Of a stretch of DNA of 52,198 bases, positions 1 to 8,244 are shown in pieces. Below the pieces are notes generated by a model. It was not told where the DNA came from and made no database searches. It saw only the letters and a program-made list of their open reading frames with translations. Position numbers and translations under genes: made by a program. The DNA is taken from positions 1 through 52,198 of the forward strand of contig JANNSD010000005.1 of assembly GCA_031402225.1 (NCBI GenBank), read 5' to 3'. Each line of letters begins with the position of its first letter. The stretch's first letter is position 1. The DNA comes from JAGGAG01 sp031402225. GTDB lineage: Bacteria; Gemmatimonadota; Gemmatimonadetes; Gemmatimonadales; GWC2-71-9.

Positions 1-2
1 CG

Positions 3-659
3 TGGCAGTTTCGTGAGGGCGACCGCATGCTGGCGGGGGCGGTGGGCGGCACCCTGCGCGGATCAATGCGGGAGATGCTGCTCGCCGAGCGGACCCTCCT
101 CAACTTCCTGCAGCGGGCCTGCGGTATCGCGACCATGACGCGGCGCTACGTCGATGCGGTGGCCCACACCGGTGCCAGGATCCTCCACACCCGGAAGACC
201 GCGCCGGGCCTCCGCCTCTTCGACGTGGCGGCGGTGCGTGCCGGCGGCGGTGGGGTGCACCGCCTGGACCTGGCCCGCACGGTGATGGTCAAGGACAACC
301 ACTGGCGGGCGCTGGCCCAGGGCGGGCGCACACTCGCCGACGCGCTGGCGCAGGCGCGCGACCTCGGCGTCCTCGAGCTGTACGTTGAGGTGGAATCACT
401 CGCGCAGGTGGACGAGGCGTGTGATGCGGGCGCCACCAGGCTACTGGTCGACAACCAGAGCCCGGCGACGGTGGCCAACTGGGGCGCGCGCGCGCGCGGC
501 CGGCGGCCAGGCATCGAGATCGAGGCGACCGGCGGGATCACGCTGGAAAACGTGGCGCGCTACGCGCAGGCCGCCGCAGACTTCATTTCGATCGGGGCGT
601 TGACGCACAGCGTGGTGGCGGCGGATATCAGTCTTGAACTACAGGACGTGAGGACGTGA
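3..659 (+). CDS. nadC: Nicotinate-nucleotide pyrophosphorylase (carboxylating), 5' truncated by window edge
   Basis: NadC converts quinolinate and PRPP to nicotinate mononucleotide in de novo NAD synthesis (cytosolic). The frame is open at the left edge, so the N-terminal domain is missing. What remains carries the hallmark HTRKT stretch followed by PGLR, then the MVKDNH motif, LLVDN, and the EATGGI turn near the end, all phosphate/PRPP-binding barrel signatures. The last codons (DVRT and the TGA stop) are written by the GGACGTGA array that starts at 643, so the native C-terminus may have been altered by the repeat. It converges on the aminotransferase gene. Confidence 0.93.
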   Translation, partial: WQFREGDRMLAGAVGGTLRGSMREMLLAERTLLNFLQRACGIATMTRRYVDAVAHTGARILHTRKTAPGLRLFDVAAVRAGGGGVHRLDLARTVMVKDNHWRALAQGGRTLADALAQARDLGVLELYVEVESLAQVDEACDAGATRLLVDNQSPATVANWGARARGRRPGIEIEATGGITLENVARYAQAAADFISIGALTHSVVAADISLELQDVRT

Positions 660-669
660 GGACGTGAGG
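643..669 (+). repeat. Tandem GGACGTGA array, 3 units
   Basis: Three perfect GGACGTGA units plus a partial unit. The array contains the TGA stop of nadC and fills the gap to the convergent aminotransferase gene. It is one of five arrays of this exact 8-mer in the window, all with the same strand orientation (others at 1981, 5023, 25441 and 33770). Confidence 0.97.
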
Positions 670-678
670 AGGTCCGTC

Positions 679-1935
679 CTACCGCCTGGTCATTCGCGCG
701 ATCCGCTCCACTCCCGTCTTCACCGTCTCTTCATCGGGTCCGAACGAAAATCGCGCGTACTGCCGGAAGCGCGATGGCCGTCCCGCGCGGCGCTTGCCCG
801 GATTCACGTCGAAGAACTCGCCCGGCACGCAGATCACCTTCTCGTCCAGTGCCGCCTTCAGGAATTGCATGCCGTCGTTGAGTGGCTCCGGCAATCCCGA
901 CAGGTCACCCCAGCAGTAGAAGGTCGCCTCGGGGCCGGCATCGACCTTGATGCCGGCGGCGCGCAGTCCCTTCAGCATCAGCTTCCGCTTGCGCCGGAAC
1001 GCCTTCTGGATCGCGGCGGTTTCCTGCAGCACCAGTGCGGGCGCGAGCAGGGGCAGCGCCGCGCGCTGGAGCGGCTTCGAGCCGCCGCCATCGAGGAAAC
1101 TGCCGGTGCTCGCCACCGCCTCGATGACCTGCTTCGGGCCGACCACCCAGGTGCAGCGCCAGCCGGGATAGCGCCAGTTCTTCGTCAGCCCGTCGAACAG
1201 CACCACCGGGTCGCGATTGACGTCCTCCACGTGCTGCGCCGCCGAGACCATCGACCACTGGTCTTCCGGCCCGGTCCACACGTAGTGGGAGTAGAACTCG
1301 TCGAGCAACAGCGTGCACTGGAGTTCGCGCGCGGTGGCGACCCAGCGCTGCAGCTCCTCGCCCTGCACGGTGCGCCCGGTGGGATTGTTCGGGTTCGAGA
1401 GCAGCACCGCGGACAAGCCCTTGCCCAGGATTTCGCGCCGCAGGTCATCGGCCGAGAAGCGATAGCCACTGGCGGGGTCGAGCGGGATTGGAATGGAGGT
1501 GAAGAGCTTGAAGATGTCGAGCAGTTCCTCGTACGCGGTGTAGTCGGGCAGGAAGTGCCCCAGGTTCACCTCGCCCAGGGCCGCGACGGCACGCGTGAGT
1601 GAGCTGCGCCCTCCACCACAGATGCAGACGTTCTCGGCCTTGTACTGCGACTTCATGCCGCGGCGGTACAGCGAGTTGTAGAGCGCGGCGACGGCCTCCC
1701 GCAACTCCCCGATGCCGGGGACCGGGGCGTACTCCTGGTCATCGACGTGGATGGCCACGTGTTCCACCCGTGGCGGCCCGCCCGGAAGCGGGCCGGTTTC
1801 CGGCTGCCCCTGGCCCAGGTTGCACCAGTCGGGATGGCCGTAGCGATAGCCGCGCCGGGCGGCCTCTGCCATGACGTAGATGACACCGGTGAAGGGGACG
1901 GTGCGGAAGCCGGGAATAGGCGGGAGTGGATGCAT
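679..1935 (-). CDS. PLP-dependent aminotransferase, class I/II fold
   Basis: A 418-residue fold-type I aminotransferase. Visible motifs are the NPNNPTG turn in the middle, LLLDEFYSHY with the PLP-pyridine Asp, the Schiff-base lysine in the DGLTKNWRYPGWR block, and a C-terminal RQYARFSFG segment with the carboxylate-binding Arg. Length fits the family. Substrate cannot be assigned; an N-succinyl-DAP aminotransferase role (DapC) would fill a gap in the lysine pathway encoded at 9.2-15 kb, but nothing in the sequence proves it. The gene is bracketed by two GGACGTGA arrays (643 and 1981). Confidence 0.85.
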   Translation of the reverse strand: MHPLPPIPGFRTVPFTGVIYVMAEAARRGYRYGHPDWCNLGQGQPETGPLPGGPPRVEHVAIHVDDQEYAPVPGIGELREAVAALYNSLYRRGMKSQYKAENVCICGGGRSSLTRAVAALGEVNLGHFLPDYTAYEELLDIFKLFTSIPIPLDPASGYRFSADDLRREILGKGLSAVLLSNPNNPTGRTVQGEELQRWVATARELQCTLLLDEFYSHYVWTGPEDQWSMVSAAQHVEDVNRDPVVLFDGLTKNWRYPGWRCTWVVGPKQVIEAVASTGSFLDGGGSKPLQRAALPLLAPALVLQETAAIQKAFRRKRKLMLKGLRAAGIKVDAGPEATFYCWGDLSGLPEPLNDGMQFLKAALDEKVICVPGEFFDVNPGKRRAGRPSRFRQYARFSFGPDEETVKTGVERIARMTRR

Positions 1936-1973
1936 GGTGCGGAAGGTAGCGACCCTTCGCTTCGCTCAGGGCA

Positions 1974-2022
1974 GGCGTGAGGACGTGAGGACGTGAGGAC
2001 GTGAGGACGTGAGGACGTGAGG
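1974..2022 (+). repeat. Tandem GGACGTGA array, 5 units plus a 7-mer variant
   Basis: Five perfect units at 1981-2020, preceded by a GGCGTGA variant. It lies between the divergent aminotransferase and ETF-QO genes, so it is the only array of the set not sitting at a + strand stop codon. A TATATT hexamer follows directly at 2024-2029 and could be the -10 element of the ETF-QO gene. Confidence 0.97.
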
Positions 2023-2061
2023 GTATATTGTGCGGCGCCGAGTCCACCACGTCTGCCCCTA

Positions 2062-3729
2062 ATGGAGCCCCGTTTGGCCCGCATCCTCCCAGTTCGCCAC
2101 CAACCAGCGCTGCCCGTTGAACGCCTGATCCGCCCTGACGCGCCGAGCGCCGAGGCCATCGAGATGGACGTGGTGATCGTCGGTGCCGGGCCGGCGGGGC
2201 TGTCCTGCGCCATCGAACTCGCCCACCTGGTCCGGAAGGACCAGCAGGCGGGCGGGGGCATGCCCGACCTGAACATCGGCGTGCTGGAGAAGGCGGGGGC
2301 GCTGGGCGAGCATTGCCTGTCGGGCTCGGTGGTCAATCCGCGCGCCTTCCGGGAGCTGTTTCCCGACAAGCGGGTCGAGGACTTCCCGTTCCGGCAGCCG
2401 GTATCGGGGGAGGCGGTCTACTTCCTCAGCGGTCAGGGGTCATACAAGCTGCCCACCCCTCCCACGATGAAAAACCATGGCTACTACACCGCCTCGCTGT
2501 CGGAGATGGTGCGGTGGCTTGGGGACGAGGCCGAGGCCCTTGGGGTCAACCTGTTTCCCGGGTTCCCGGTGGACTCGCTGCTGGTCGAGGGCGCACGGGT
2601 GCGGGGGGTTCGGACCACGCCATCGGGGCTGGATAAGGAGGGCGAACCGACGGCCAGCTATGCCGAGCCGACGGACCTGACGGGGCGCGTGACAGTGCTG
2701 GCGGAGGGGACACGCGGCCCGCTGGGTCAGGCGTACCGGGCATGGCAGGGGATCACCTCGTCGAACCCGCAGATCTTCGCGTTGGGCGTCAAGGAGGTGT
2801 GGGAGGTCAAGCGGCCGCTGGACCGGGTCATCCACACCCTGGGCTGGCCCTTGCCGAACGACGCTTTTGGGGGCACATGGATGTATCCGCTCGGGCCGTC
2901 GCAGGTGTCGATCGGCCTGGTGGTCGGGCTGGATTATCACAGTGCGTCGCTCGACGTGCACGAGCTGCTGCAGCGGATCAAGCTCCATCCACTCTTCCGG
3001 CCGTACCTGGAGGGGGGCGAGCTCCTGGAATGGGGGGCGAAGACCATCCCCGAGGGGGGCTATTACGCGCTGCCCAGCCGGCGCTCGGGCGACGGACTCC
3101 TGATGGTGGGTGACACGGTGGGGCTGGTGGATGTTCCCTCGCTGAAGGGGATTCACTACGCCATGCAGTCGGGCATCTATGCGGCGCGCGCGGCGTTCGC
3201 GGCGCTGAAGCAGGATGACCCCTCTGGTGCGGCGCTGGCCGCCTACGACCGGATGCTCGACGACAGCTACATCATGAGCGACCTGCGCCGCACGCGGAAC
3301 ATGCGACTGGCCTTCAAGGATGGCCTGGTGGTGGGCGGTGTGAAGGCAGGACTGATGACGGCTACCGGAGGGCGCTTCCCGGGGGGCCGGATCGCGATGG
3401 CACAGGATGCGGAAGCACCGCGCGACGCGGCGGTGGCGCCGCCGTTTGTGCCCGACAATACCTTGACGTTCAGCAAGGTGGACGCGGTGTTCAAGTCGGG
3501 GAACGCCACCAGGGATACCGTTCCCTCTCACTTGATCGTGGGCAAGGACATCAGCGGGGAAGTCGCCGACTTCTACGCACACCTCTGCCCTGCTGGGGTG
3601 TACGAGCGAGTTGGAGATGCACTCACCGTGAATGCACCGAATTGCGTGGACTGCAAGGCGACGGACGTGGTTGGCCCGCGCTGGACGCCGCGCGAGGGCG
3701 GGAGCGGCCCGAAGTACCGCCTGATGTAG
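2062..3729 (+). CDS. Electron transfer flavoprotein-ubiquinone oxidoreductase (ETF-QO)
   Basis: Membrane-associated flavoprotein passing electrons from reduced ETF to quinone. It has 555 residues from ATG 2062; a GTG at 2017 in the same frame lies inside the repeat array and is less likely. The FAD-binding VGAGPAG Rossmann motif is near residue 39-45, and the family's GEHCLSGSVVNP and NHGYY blocks are present. The C-terminal ferredoxin-like domain keeps CPAGVYE (Cys509) and NCVDC (Cys528, Cys531), but the fourth ligand position of the usual NCVxCKxC motif is Thr534, so one [4Fe-4S] cysteine is missing. No etfAB genes are in the window. Confidence 0.9.
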   Translation: MEPRLARILPVRHQPALPVERLIRPDAPSAEAIEMDVVIVGAGPAGLSCAIELAHLVRKDQQAGGGMPDLNIGVLEKAGALGEHCLSGSVVNPRAFRELFPDKRVEDFPFRQPVSGEAVYFLSGQGSYKLPTPPTMKNHGYYTASLSEMVRWLGDEAEALGVNLFPGFPVDSLLVEGARVRGVRTTPSGLDKEGEPTASYAEPTDLTGRVTVLAEGTRGPLGQAYRAWQGITSSNPQIFALGVKEVWEVKRPLDRVIHTLGWPLPNDAFGGTWMYPLGPSQVSIGLVVGLDYHSASLDVHELLQRIKLHPLFRPYLEGGELLEWGAKTIPEGGYYALPSRRSGDGLLMVGDTVGLVDVPSLKGIHYAMQSGIYAARAAFAALKQDDPSGAALAAYDRMLDDSYIMSDLRRTRNMRLAFKDGLVVGGVKAGLMTATGGRFPGGRIAMAQDAEAPRDAAVAPPFVPDNTLTFSKVDAVFKSGNATRDTVPSHLIVGKDISGEVADFYAHLCPAGVYERVGDALTVNAPNCVDCKATDVVGPRWTPREGGSGPKYRLM

Positions 3730-3799
3730 GTCCTGAAGGGCTGCAGGATGAGTCCGCTTCTTGCAAGGTGCGCGGCGGCGTTGGCGCAGTGTCCCCATC

Positions 3800-5023
3800 A
3801 TGAGAAATCGCAACAACATGAGTGAAGTCGAGGTGTCGGGAGAATTCGGTTCGGCTGGGTGGTGGTCGCGCGTGTGGCGCGACCGCGATCCGGTCATGGT
3901 GGATGCCGGATCGACGGGCGAGCGGGTGATCGCCTGGGTGCGTGTCGTGGCGACACTCCTCCTGCTGATCGTTCCGGTCGGCAGCCTCATCGCGCATCCT
4001 GATCTGTCCGAGCACTGGATCGGCGTCATCGTCACGCTGATCGCGTTCCTGCTTGCCGTTGTGGTGTTCTTTCTGGTACAGCGCGACCAGCGCCCGCACT
4101 GGCTGGGCGCCGCCTGTACTGTCTTCGACGTCAGCATCATCAGCGCAGCCCTGCTGAGTTATATCCTCACCGACCAGCCGCTGGTCGCGACCAATTCGCG
4201 GGTGGCGTTCGAGTGCTACTTCCTGGCCATGGCGGCCACCTGCCTGCGCTACGATGCCCGCCTGTGCCTCCTCGCCGGCGGCCTGGCCATCGCGCAGTAC
4301 CTCGGGCTCGTCTACCTGGCCCAGCACATGTTCGAACTGAACACCCTGACCGACGGCATCCGTCGCTACGGCGAGTTCAACTGGGGGAGTGTGCTGTCCC
4401 GGGTCATGATTCTCGGGATCGCGTCGTTCTTCAGTACGGTCATCGTGATGCGCGCGAAGGACCTGCGGAAGCTGTCGTCGATCGACCGAATGACCGGCCT
4501 CTTCAACCGGGGCCACTTCGATGAGCGGCTCGGCGCCGAGCTCAACCGCGCGCAGCGGATGCAGCAGCCGCTGTCGGTGGTCATGGTCGACGTGGATCGC
4601 TTCAAGGAATTCAACGATCGTTTCGGCCACTCGGCGGGCGACGTTGGCCTCCGGACGATCGCGGACCGGTTTCGCCAGATGACGCGGCGCAGCGATGTCG
4701 TGGCCCGCTATGGTGGCGAGGAGTTCGTGTTCCTGCTGCCCGACACGAGTGCCGACATGGCGTTCGACAAGCTGGAGCAGATCCGGGCATCGGTGGAGGG
4801 GCTCAAGATCCTGCTTCCCAAGGGGCAGGGCGAGGCATCGCTCACGGTGAGCGCGGGGATTGCCACCTTCCCGGCCGACGGCACCAACGCCGAGGAACTG
4901 ATCGACGAGGCGGATGCGCGGCTGTTCCGGGCCAAGGCCGGCGGGCGCAACCGTGTCGCGGGCCGACTGACGCTCGGAACGACGCGGCCGCCGCAGCCCT
5001 CGGGGCTGGAGATGACGGGGTAG
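3800..5023 (+). CDS. Membrane-anchored diguanylate cyclase (GGDEF)
   Basis: Makes cyclic di-GMP from two GTP. From ATG 3800 it has 407 residues (TTG 3761 and ATG 3818 are alternatives; no clear ribosome site). The N-terminal ~220 residues hold several hydrophobic segments, consistent with a multi-pass membrane sensor. The GGDEF domain follows: DRMTGLFNR start, VDRFKEFND, and an intact GGEEF active site at 305-309. An RxxD inhibitory site (RRSD, 296-299) sits five residues before it, so product inhibition is expected. The TAG stop shares its G with the first unit of a GGACGTGA array, and a strong terminator follows. Confidence 0.92.
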   Translation: MRNRNNMSEVEVSGEFGSAGWWSRVWRDRDPVMVDAGSTGERVIAWVRVVATLLLLIVPVGSLIAHPDLSEHWIGVIVTLIAFLLAVVVFFLVQRDQRPHWLGAACTVFDVSIISAALLSYILTDQPLVATNSRVAFECYFLAMAATCLRYDARLCLLAGGLAIAQYLGLVYLAQHMFELNTLTDGIRRYGEFNWGSVLSRVMILGIASFFSTVIVMRAKDLRKLSSIDRMTGLFNRGHFDERLGAELNRAQRMQQPLSVVMVDVDRFKEFNDRFGHSAGDVGLRTIADRFRQMTRRSDVVARYGGEEFVFLLPDTSADMAFDKLEQIRASVEGLKILLPKGQGEASLTVSAGIATFPADGTNAEELIDEADARLFRAKAGGRNRVAGRLTLGTTRPPQPSGLEMTG

Positions 5024-5070
5024 GACGTGAGGACGTGAGGACGTGAGGACGTGAGGACGTGAGGACGTGA
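5023..5070 (+). repeat. Tandem GGACGTGA array, 6 units
   Basis: Six perfect units. The first G is the last base of the TAG stop codon of the diguanylate cyclase gene, and the array ends exactly where the terminator hairpin begins. Confidence 0.97.
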
Positions 5071-5099
5071 GGGTGACCTATGGAGGGGTCACCCTTTTT
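5071..5099 (+). terminator. Intrinsic terminator after the diguanylate cyclase gene
   Basis: A perfect 8-bp stem, GGGTGACC with GGTCACCC, around an 8-nt loop, followed by five T. It directly abuts the repeat array and ends the diguanylate cyclase transcript. Confidence 0.9.
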
Positions 5100-5131
5100 C
5101 GTTGGGCCTGTGATTTGCCGATCAGGCAGGC

Positions 5132-5527
5132 ATGCGGTTCATCGTGCAAGCCTTCGCACTGCTGGTTCTCCCCGCCTCTGTCACGGCGCAGGGGGCGCGC
5201 ATCAGCGTGCCCCCGCCACCCAATGCCAGCCAGTCGGTGCTCATGTCGCTCCGCACGCTCGCGCGGGCGCAGGAGCAGTATCTCGAGACACGGATGCGGT
5301 ACGCGGCCAGCGTCGATTCCCTGCGATTCACGCCGGAGCCGGGCGTGACGGTGTTGGTGCGCTCGGCGTCGCCGCGGGGGTGGAGCGCCCAGGGGGCGTG
5401 GGACAAGGCGCCGGGCCGGAATTGCGTGGTGTACTTCGGTTACGCCAGCGAGGTGAAGCCGCCGATCACCGAGTTCGAGGGGCGCCGCCCGAAGCGCGAG
5501 GGCGAGCCGGCCTGCGACCCGATGTAG
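5132..5527 (+). CDS. Exported hypothetical protein with pilin-like pattern
   Basis: 131 residues with a cleavable-looking leader (hydrophobic core LLVLPASVTAQ, ending Ala-Gln). The mature part shows ARAQEQYLETRMRYAASVDSL, a Trp in the middle and a single Cys before a VYFGYAS strand. That order resembles the soluble core of type IV pilin-like proteins, but the usual prepilin peptidase site is absent, so I keep it as an exported protein of unknown function. It follows the terminator at 5071-5099 and precedes the chalcone-isomerase-like gene. Confidence 0.65.
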   Translation: MRFIVQAFALLVLPASVTAQGARISVPPPPNASQSVLMSLRTLARAQEQYLETRMRYAASVDSLRFTPEPGVTVLVRSASPRGWSAQGAWDKAPGRNCVVYFGYASEVKPPITEFEGRRPKREGEPACDPM

Positions 5528-5583
5528 CCGGGCCGGTTTGCACCGCTCCCGACCGGGCGATACTTTCCCGCCGGGAGGAACCT

Positions 5584-6180
5584 ATGACAAGCATCCAGGC
5601 TACCGCCGTTTCCGCCGCACTTGCCGTCCTCGTCCTGGCACCACTTTCACCCACCCGCATGCTGGCGCAGGCCGGCACCGAGATCGCCGGGGTCACCGTG
5701 CCCGCCACGGTGGAGGCGGGCGGACAATCGCTCGTGCTCAACGGCGCAGCGCTGCGCAAGAAGTCGATCGTAAAGGTCTACGTTGCGGCGCTCTATCTCC
5801 CGGCCAGGAGCCAGGACGCCAGCGCGATCCTCGCCAGCGACGGGCCGCGCGAGCTGCGTATGCAGTTCGTGCGCGACGTGGGCAAGGACAAGATGTGCGA
5901 GGCATGGGATGAGAGCCTCGAGAACAATTCGCCCGGCGCTGACGCGCAACTGCAGGGAGAATTCAAGCAGCTGTGCGGCTTCATGCAGGACCTGAAGAAG
6001 GGCGACGTGATGGCGTTCACGTACCTGCCCGCCACCGGTACGACGGTCGACATCGCGGGCCAGCAGAAGGGCACCATCGCCGGGAAGCCGTTCGCCGATG
6101 CGCTGTTCAAGTCCTGGATCGGGCCTAAGCCCGGGCCGGGCGAGGACTTCAAGCGCCATCTTCTCGGGGTGAAAGAGTGA
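5584..6180 (+). CDS. Chalcone isomerase-like exported protein
   Basis: 198 residues. The start at ATG 5584 is set by GGGAGGA about 6 nt upstream and by a signal peptide (leader ending MLAQA). The mature part has the bacterial CHI-like pattern: AGVTVPATVEAGG, LVLNGAALRKKS, VYVAALYLP, and a late DALFKSWIGPKP motif. Such bacterial proteins share the chalcone-isomerase fold but have no established chemistry. The stop overlaps the GTG of the amidohydrolase gene by 4 nt, so the two are probably co-translated. Confidence 0.8.
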   Translation: MTSIQATAVSAALAVLVLAPLSPTRMLAQAGTEIAGVTVPATVEAGGQSLVLNGAALRKKSIVKVYVAALYLPARSQDASAILASDGPRELRMQFVRDVGKDKMCEAWDESLENNSPGADAQLQGEFKQLCGFMQDLKKGDVMAFTYLPATGTTVDIAGQQKGTIAGKPFADALFKSWIGPKPGPGEDFKRHLLGVKE

Positions 6181-7460
6181 TCCGCAGGGCAAGTGTTGCG
6201 TGGTGGCAAACACTCCTTGTGCTCGCGGCGCTCCATCCTAAAAGCGAGCTGAGGGCGCAGCAGCCTGCCGTGGTCGTCCGGGCCGCGCGCATGCTGGATG
6301 TGGAGAAGGGTGCGCTGGTGAGCCCGGCGGTCGTGGTGGTGACCGGCGACCGGATCACGGCGGTGAACCCCGCAGTGGCACCGGCCGGCGCCCGGGTCAT
6401 CGACCTGGGCGACGTTACGCTCCTGCCCGGGCTCATCGACCTGCACACCCACCTCACCTTCGCGATCGAGCCCGGCTGGCAGTACGAGCCGGTGACCTGG
6501 ACCGGTGCCGACTACGCCCTGCGCGGTGCCCGCAACGCCCCCATCACGCTCCAGGCGGGCTTTACCACGGTCCGCGACGTCGGCTCGAAGGGCTTTGCCG
6601 ACGTGTCGCTGATGCGCGCCGTTGACCGGGGCGAGATCGTGGGGCCGCGCATCATCCCGGCGGCGCATGCCATTGGCGCTACCGGCGGTCATTGCGACGA
6701 CACCGGCTTTGCGCCCGGCATCCTCGAGCAAGGGCCGAAGGAGGGCGTGGCGAACGGCGTGGACGAGATGGTGGAGGCGGTGCGCTACCAGATCAAGCAT
6801 GGGGCGAAGGTGATCAAGATCTGCGCGACGGCGGGCGTGCTCTCATTCGAGGGGCCGGTGGGCGCGCAGCAGCTCTCCGACGCCGAGATGAAGGCGGTGG
6901 TAGACGAGGCGAGCATGCATGGGCTCCGGGTGGCGGCGCATGCGCACGGCACTGAAGGGATCATCGCGGCCTCGCGGGCCGGCGTCACGTCGGTCGAGCA
7001 TGTGTCGATGCTCAACGATGCCGCGATCGCCGAGCTCAAGCGCAACGGAACGTGGGCGGTGTTCACCTTGTACCTGTCGCAGGCTCTCGATACCGCCGGA
7101 CTGCCTCCGGCGCTCCGCGTGAAGGCACGGATCGCCACCGAGGCGGCCAATGCGAGCTTCCAGAAGGCGGTGAAGGCGGGCGTGAAGATCGGGTTCGGCA
7201 CCGACGCGGCGGTGTATCCGCACGGCCAGAACGCGCACGAGTTCGCCACCCGTGTCCAGCTGGGCCAGACACCCGTCGAGGCGCTCCGGAGCGCGACGCT
7301 GTACGCCGCCCAGGTGCTGGGGGTCGAGGATCGCGGCGTCATCCAGGCGGGGCGGCTGGCCGACCTGGTCGCCGTCCCGGACAATCCCCTGACGGACATC
7401 ACCGTGACCGAGCGAGTGTCGTGGGTCATGAAGGGCGGCGCCGTGGTGGAGCTTCGATGA
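6177..7460 (+). CDS. Exported metal-dependent amidohydrolase (imidazolonepropionase/prolidase-like)
   Basis: 427 residues with an N-terminal signal peptide, so probably periplasmic. Amidohydrolase-superfamily metal ligands are all visible: LIDLHTHL (HxH), a lysine in VIKICATAG likely to be carboxylated, AHAHG, SVEHVSML, and the catalytic Asp in FGTDAAVYPHG. The C-terminal GRLADLVAVPDNPL strand is typical. Substrate is unknown; close families hydrolyse Xaa-Pro dipeptides or other cyclic amides. GTG start overlaps the preceding stop by 4 nt, and the TGA overlaps the next ATG. Confidence 0.85.
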   Translation: MIRRASVAWWQTLLVLAALHPKSELRAQQPAVVVRAARMLDVEKGALVSPAVVVVTGDRITAVNPAVAPAGARVIDLGDVTLLPGLIDLHTHLTFAIEPGWQYEPVTWTGADYALRGARNAPITLQAGFTTVRDVGSKGFADVSLMRAVDRGEIVGPRIIPAAHAIGATGGHCDDTGFAPGILEQGPKEGVANGVDEMVEAVRYQIKHGAKVIKICATAGVLSFEGPVGAQQLSDAEMKAVVDEASMHGLRVAAHAHGTEGIIAASRAGVTSVEHVSMLNDAAIAELKRNGTWAVFTLYLSQALDTAGLPPALRVKARIATEAANASFQKAVKAGVKIGFGTDAAVYPHGQNAHEFATRVQLGQTPVEALRSATLYAAQVLGVEDRGVIQAGRLADLVAVPDNPLTDITVTERVSWVMKGGAVVELR

Positions 7461-8002
7461 AGCGGTCGCTCGCCGTTCTCGCCGCCCTCATGGCGTGCGT
7501 GGCCCACCAGGCCCGCGCGCAGGCGACCCCGTTCGGGCTGCGTGAAGGACTGAGCCTGACCGACCTCGCGGCCATTGCGGGCCCCCTGTCGCCCCAGGAT
7601 GGCACGCCGCCCACGTTCTACGCGACGCGCGTCCCGCGGCCGCACCCGGAACTCGATGTGTATGCGGTTGTGGTAGGCGACTCCACCGGTCTCTGCCAAG
7701 TGGTTGGCGGCAAGGCGATCGACTCGAGTGGGGTGGCCGAGATCGAAGCGGACCGGGTGTATCGGACGCTGAAGGAGCAACTGACCGGCAAGTACGGCGC
7801 GGCCTCATCCGTCGGCGAGACGCAGGCGCGATGGCTCCGCATCAGCGACGCTGCGATCCCCGACAACCTCGATGCGATCAGCTTGAGCGTCGTGAAGCAG
7901 CCGTCAGGGACTGTCCTGGTGCAGCTGCGATATCGCTTCGCCAACGTCACCCATTGCCAGGCCTCCGCACCGCCCCCTGATCCCATCGGCGACGCGCTGT
8001 AG
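7457..8002 (+). CDS. Exported hypothetical protein
   Basis: 181 residues with a clear signal peptide (MKRSLAVLAALMACVAHQARA, cut after ARA or AQA). The mature protein has two cysteines (in TGLCQVV and VTHCQA) that could form a disulfide. I recognise no domain. ATG overlaps the amidohydrolase stop by 4 nt, making it the last gene of the three-gene run beginning at 5584. Confidence 0.65.
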   Translation: MKRSLAVLAALMACVAHQARAQATPFGLREGLSLTDLAAIAGPLSPQDGTPPTFYATRVPRPHPELDVYAVVVGDSTGLCQVVGGKAIDSSGVAEIEADRVYRTLKEQLTGKYGAASSVGETQARWLRISDAAIPDNLDAISLSVVKQPSGTVLVQLRYRFANVTHCQASAPPPDPIGDAL

Positions 8003-8040
8003 CTGCCGTCGGCCGGCCTCATGCTGTGCCTCGACATCAG

Positions 8041-8067
8041 CGCGCGTCACCGTACCGCCGTGACGCG
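8041..8067. other. Perfect 9-bp inverted repeat in a 242-bp gap
   Basis: GCGCGTCAC and GTGACGCGC are separated by 9 nt, about 40 nt after the preceding stop. No T tract follows on either strand, so it is a weak terminator candidate (Rho-assisted, or an mRNA 3' stabiliser). The rest of the gap 8003-8244 shows only a possible -10 (TATCAC, 8224) before the lipoprotein gene. Confidence 0.5.
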
Positions 8068-8244
8068 CGTCACCCGGGCGCGTGCCGCTCCCGCTGCGGG
8101 TCGCGAGTTGCAAGCCAAGTCGTTGCCGCGCAGTTCGTTGCGCTCGTTCAACCTGCGCTGGCGACAGGACTTGGTTGAGGGGTGATGAGGGCACGGCCAT
8201 TGCCTCCGATGCGGTGTGGTTCCTATCACACTTCGGAGGATTCC

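Noticed and set aside
2440..4140. 566-codon minus-strand frame opposite ETF-QO and the diguanylate cyclase
   Set aside because: It spans two well-supported + strand genes and their junction, is His/Arg/Pro-rich and has no domain: a GC-driven shadow.
5080..5583. Upstream extension of the chalcone-isomerase-like gene
   Set aside because: The signal peptide and GGGAGGA point to ATG 5584; the extension overlaps the exported-protein gene at 5132-5527.
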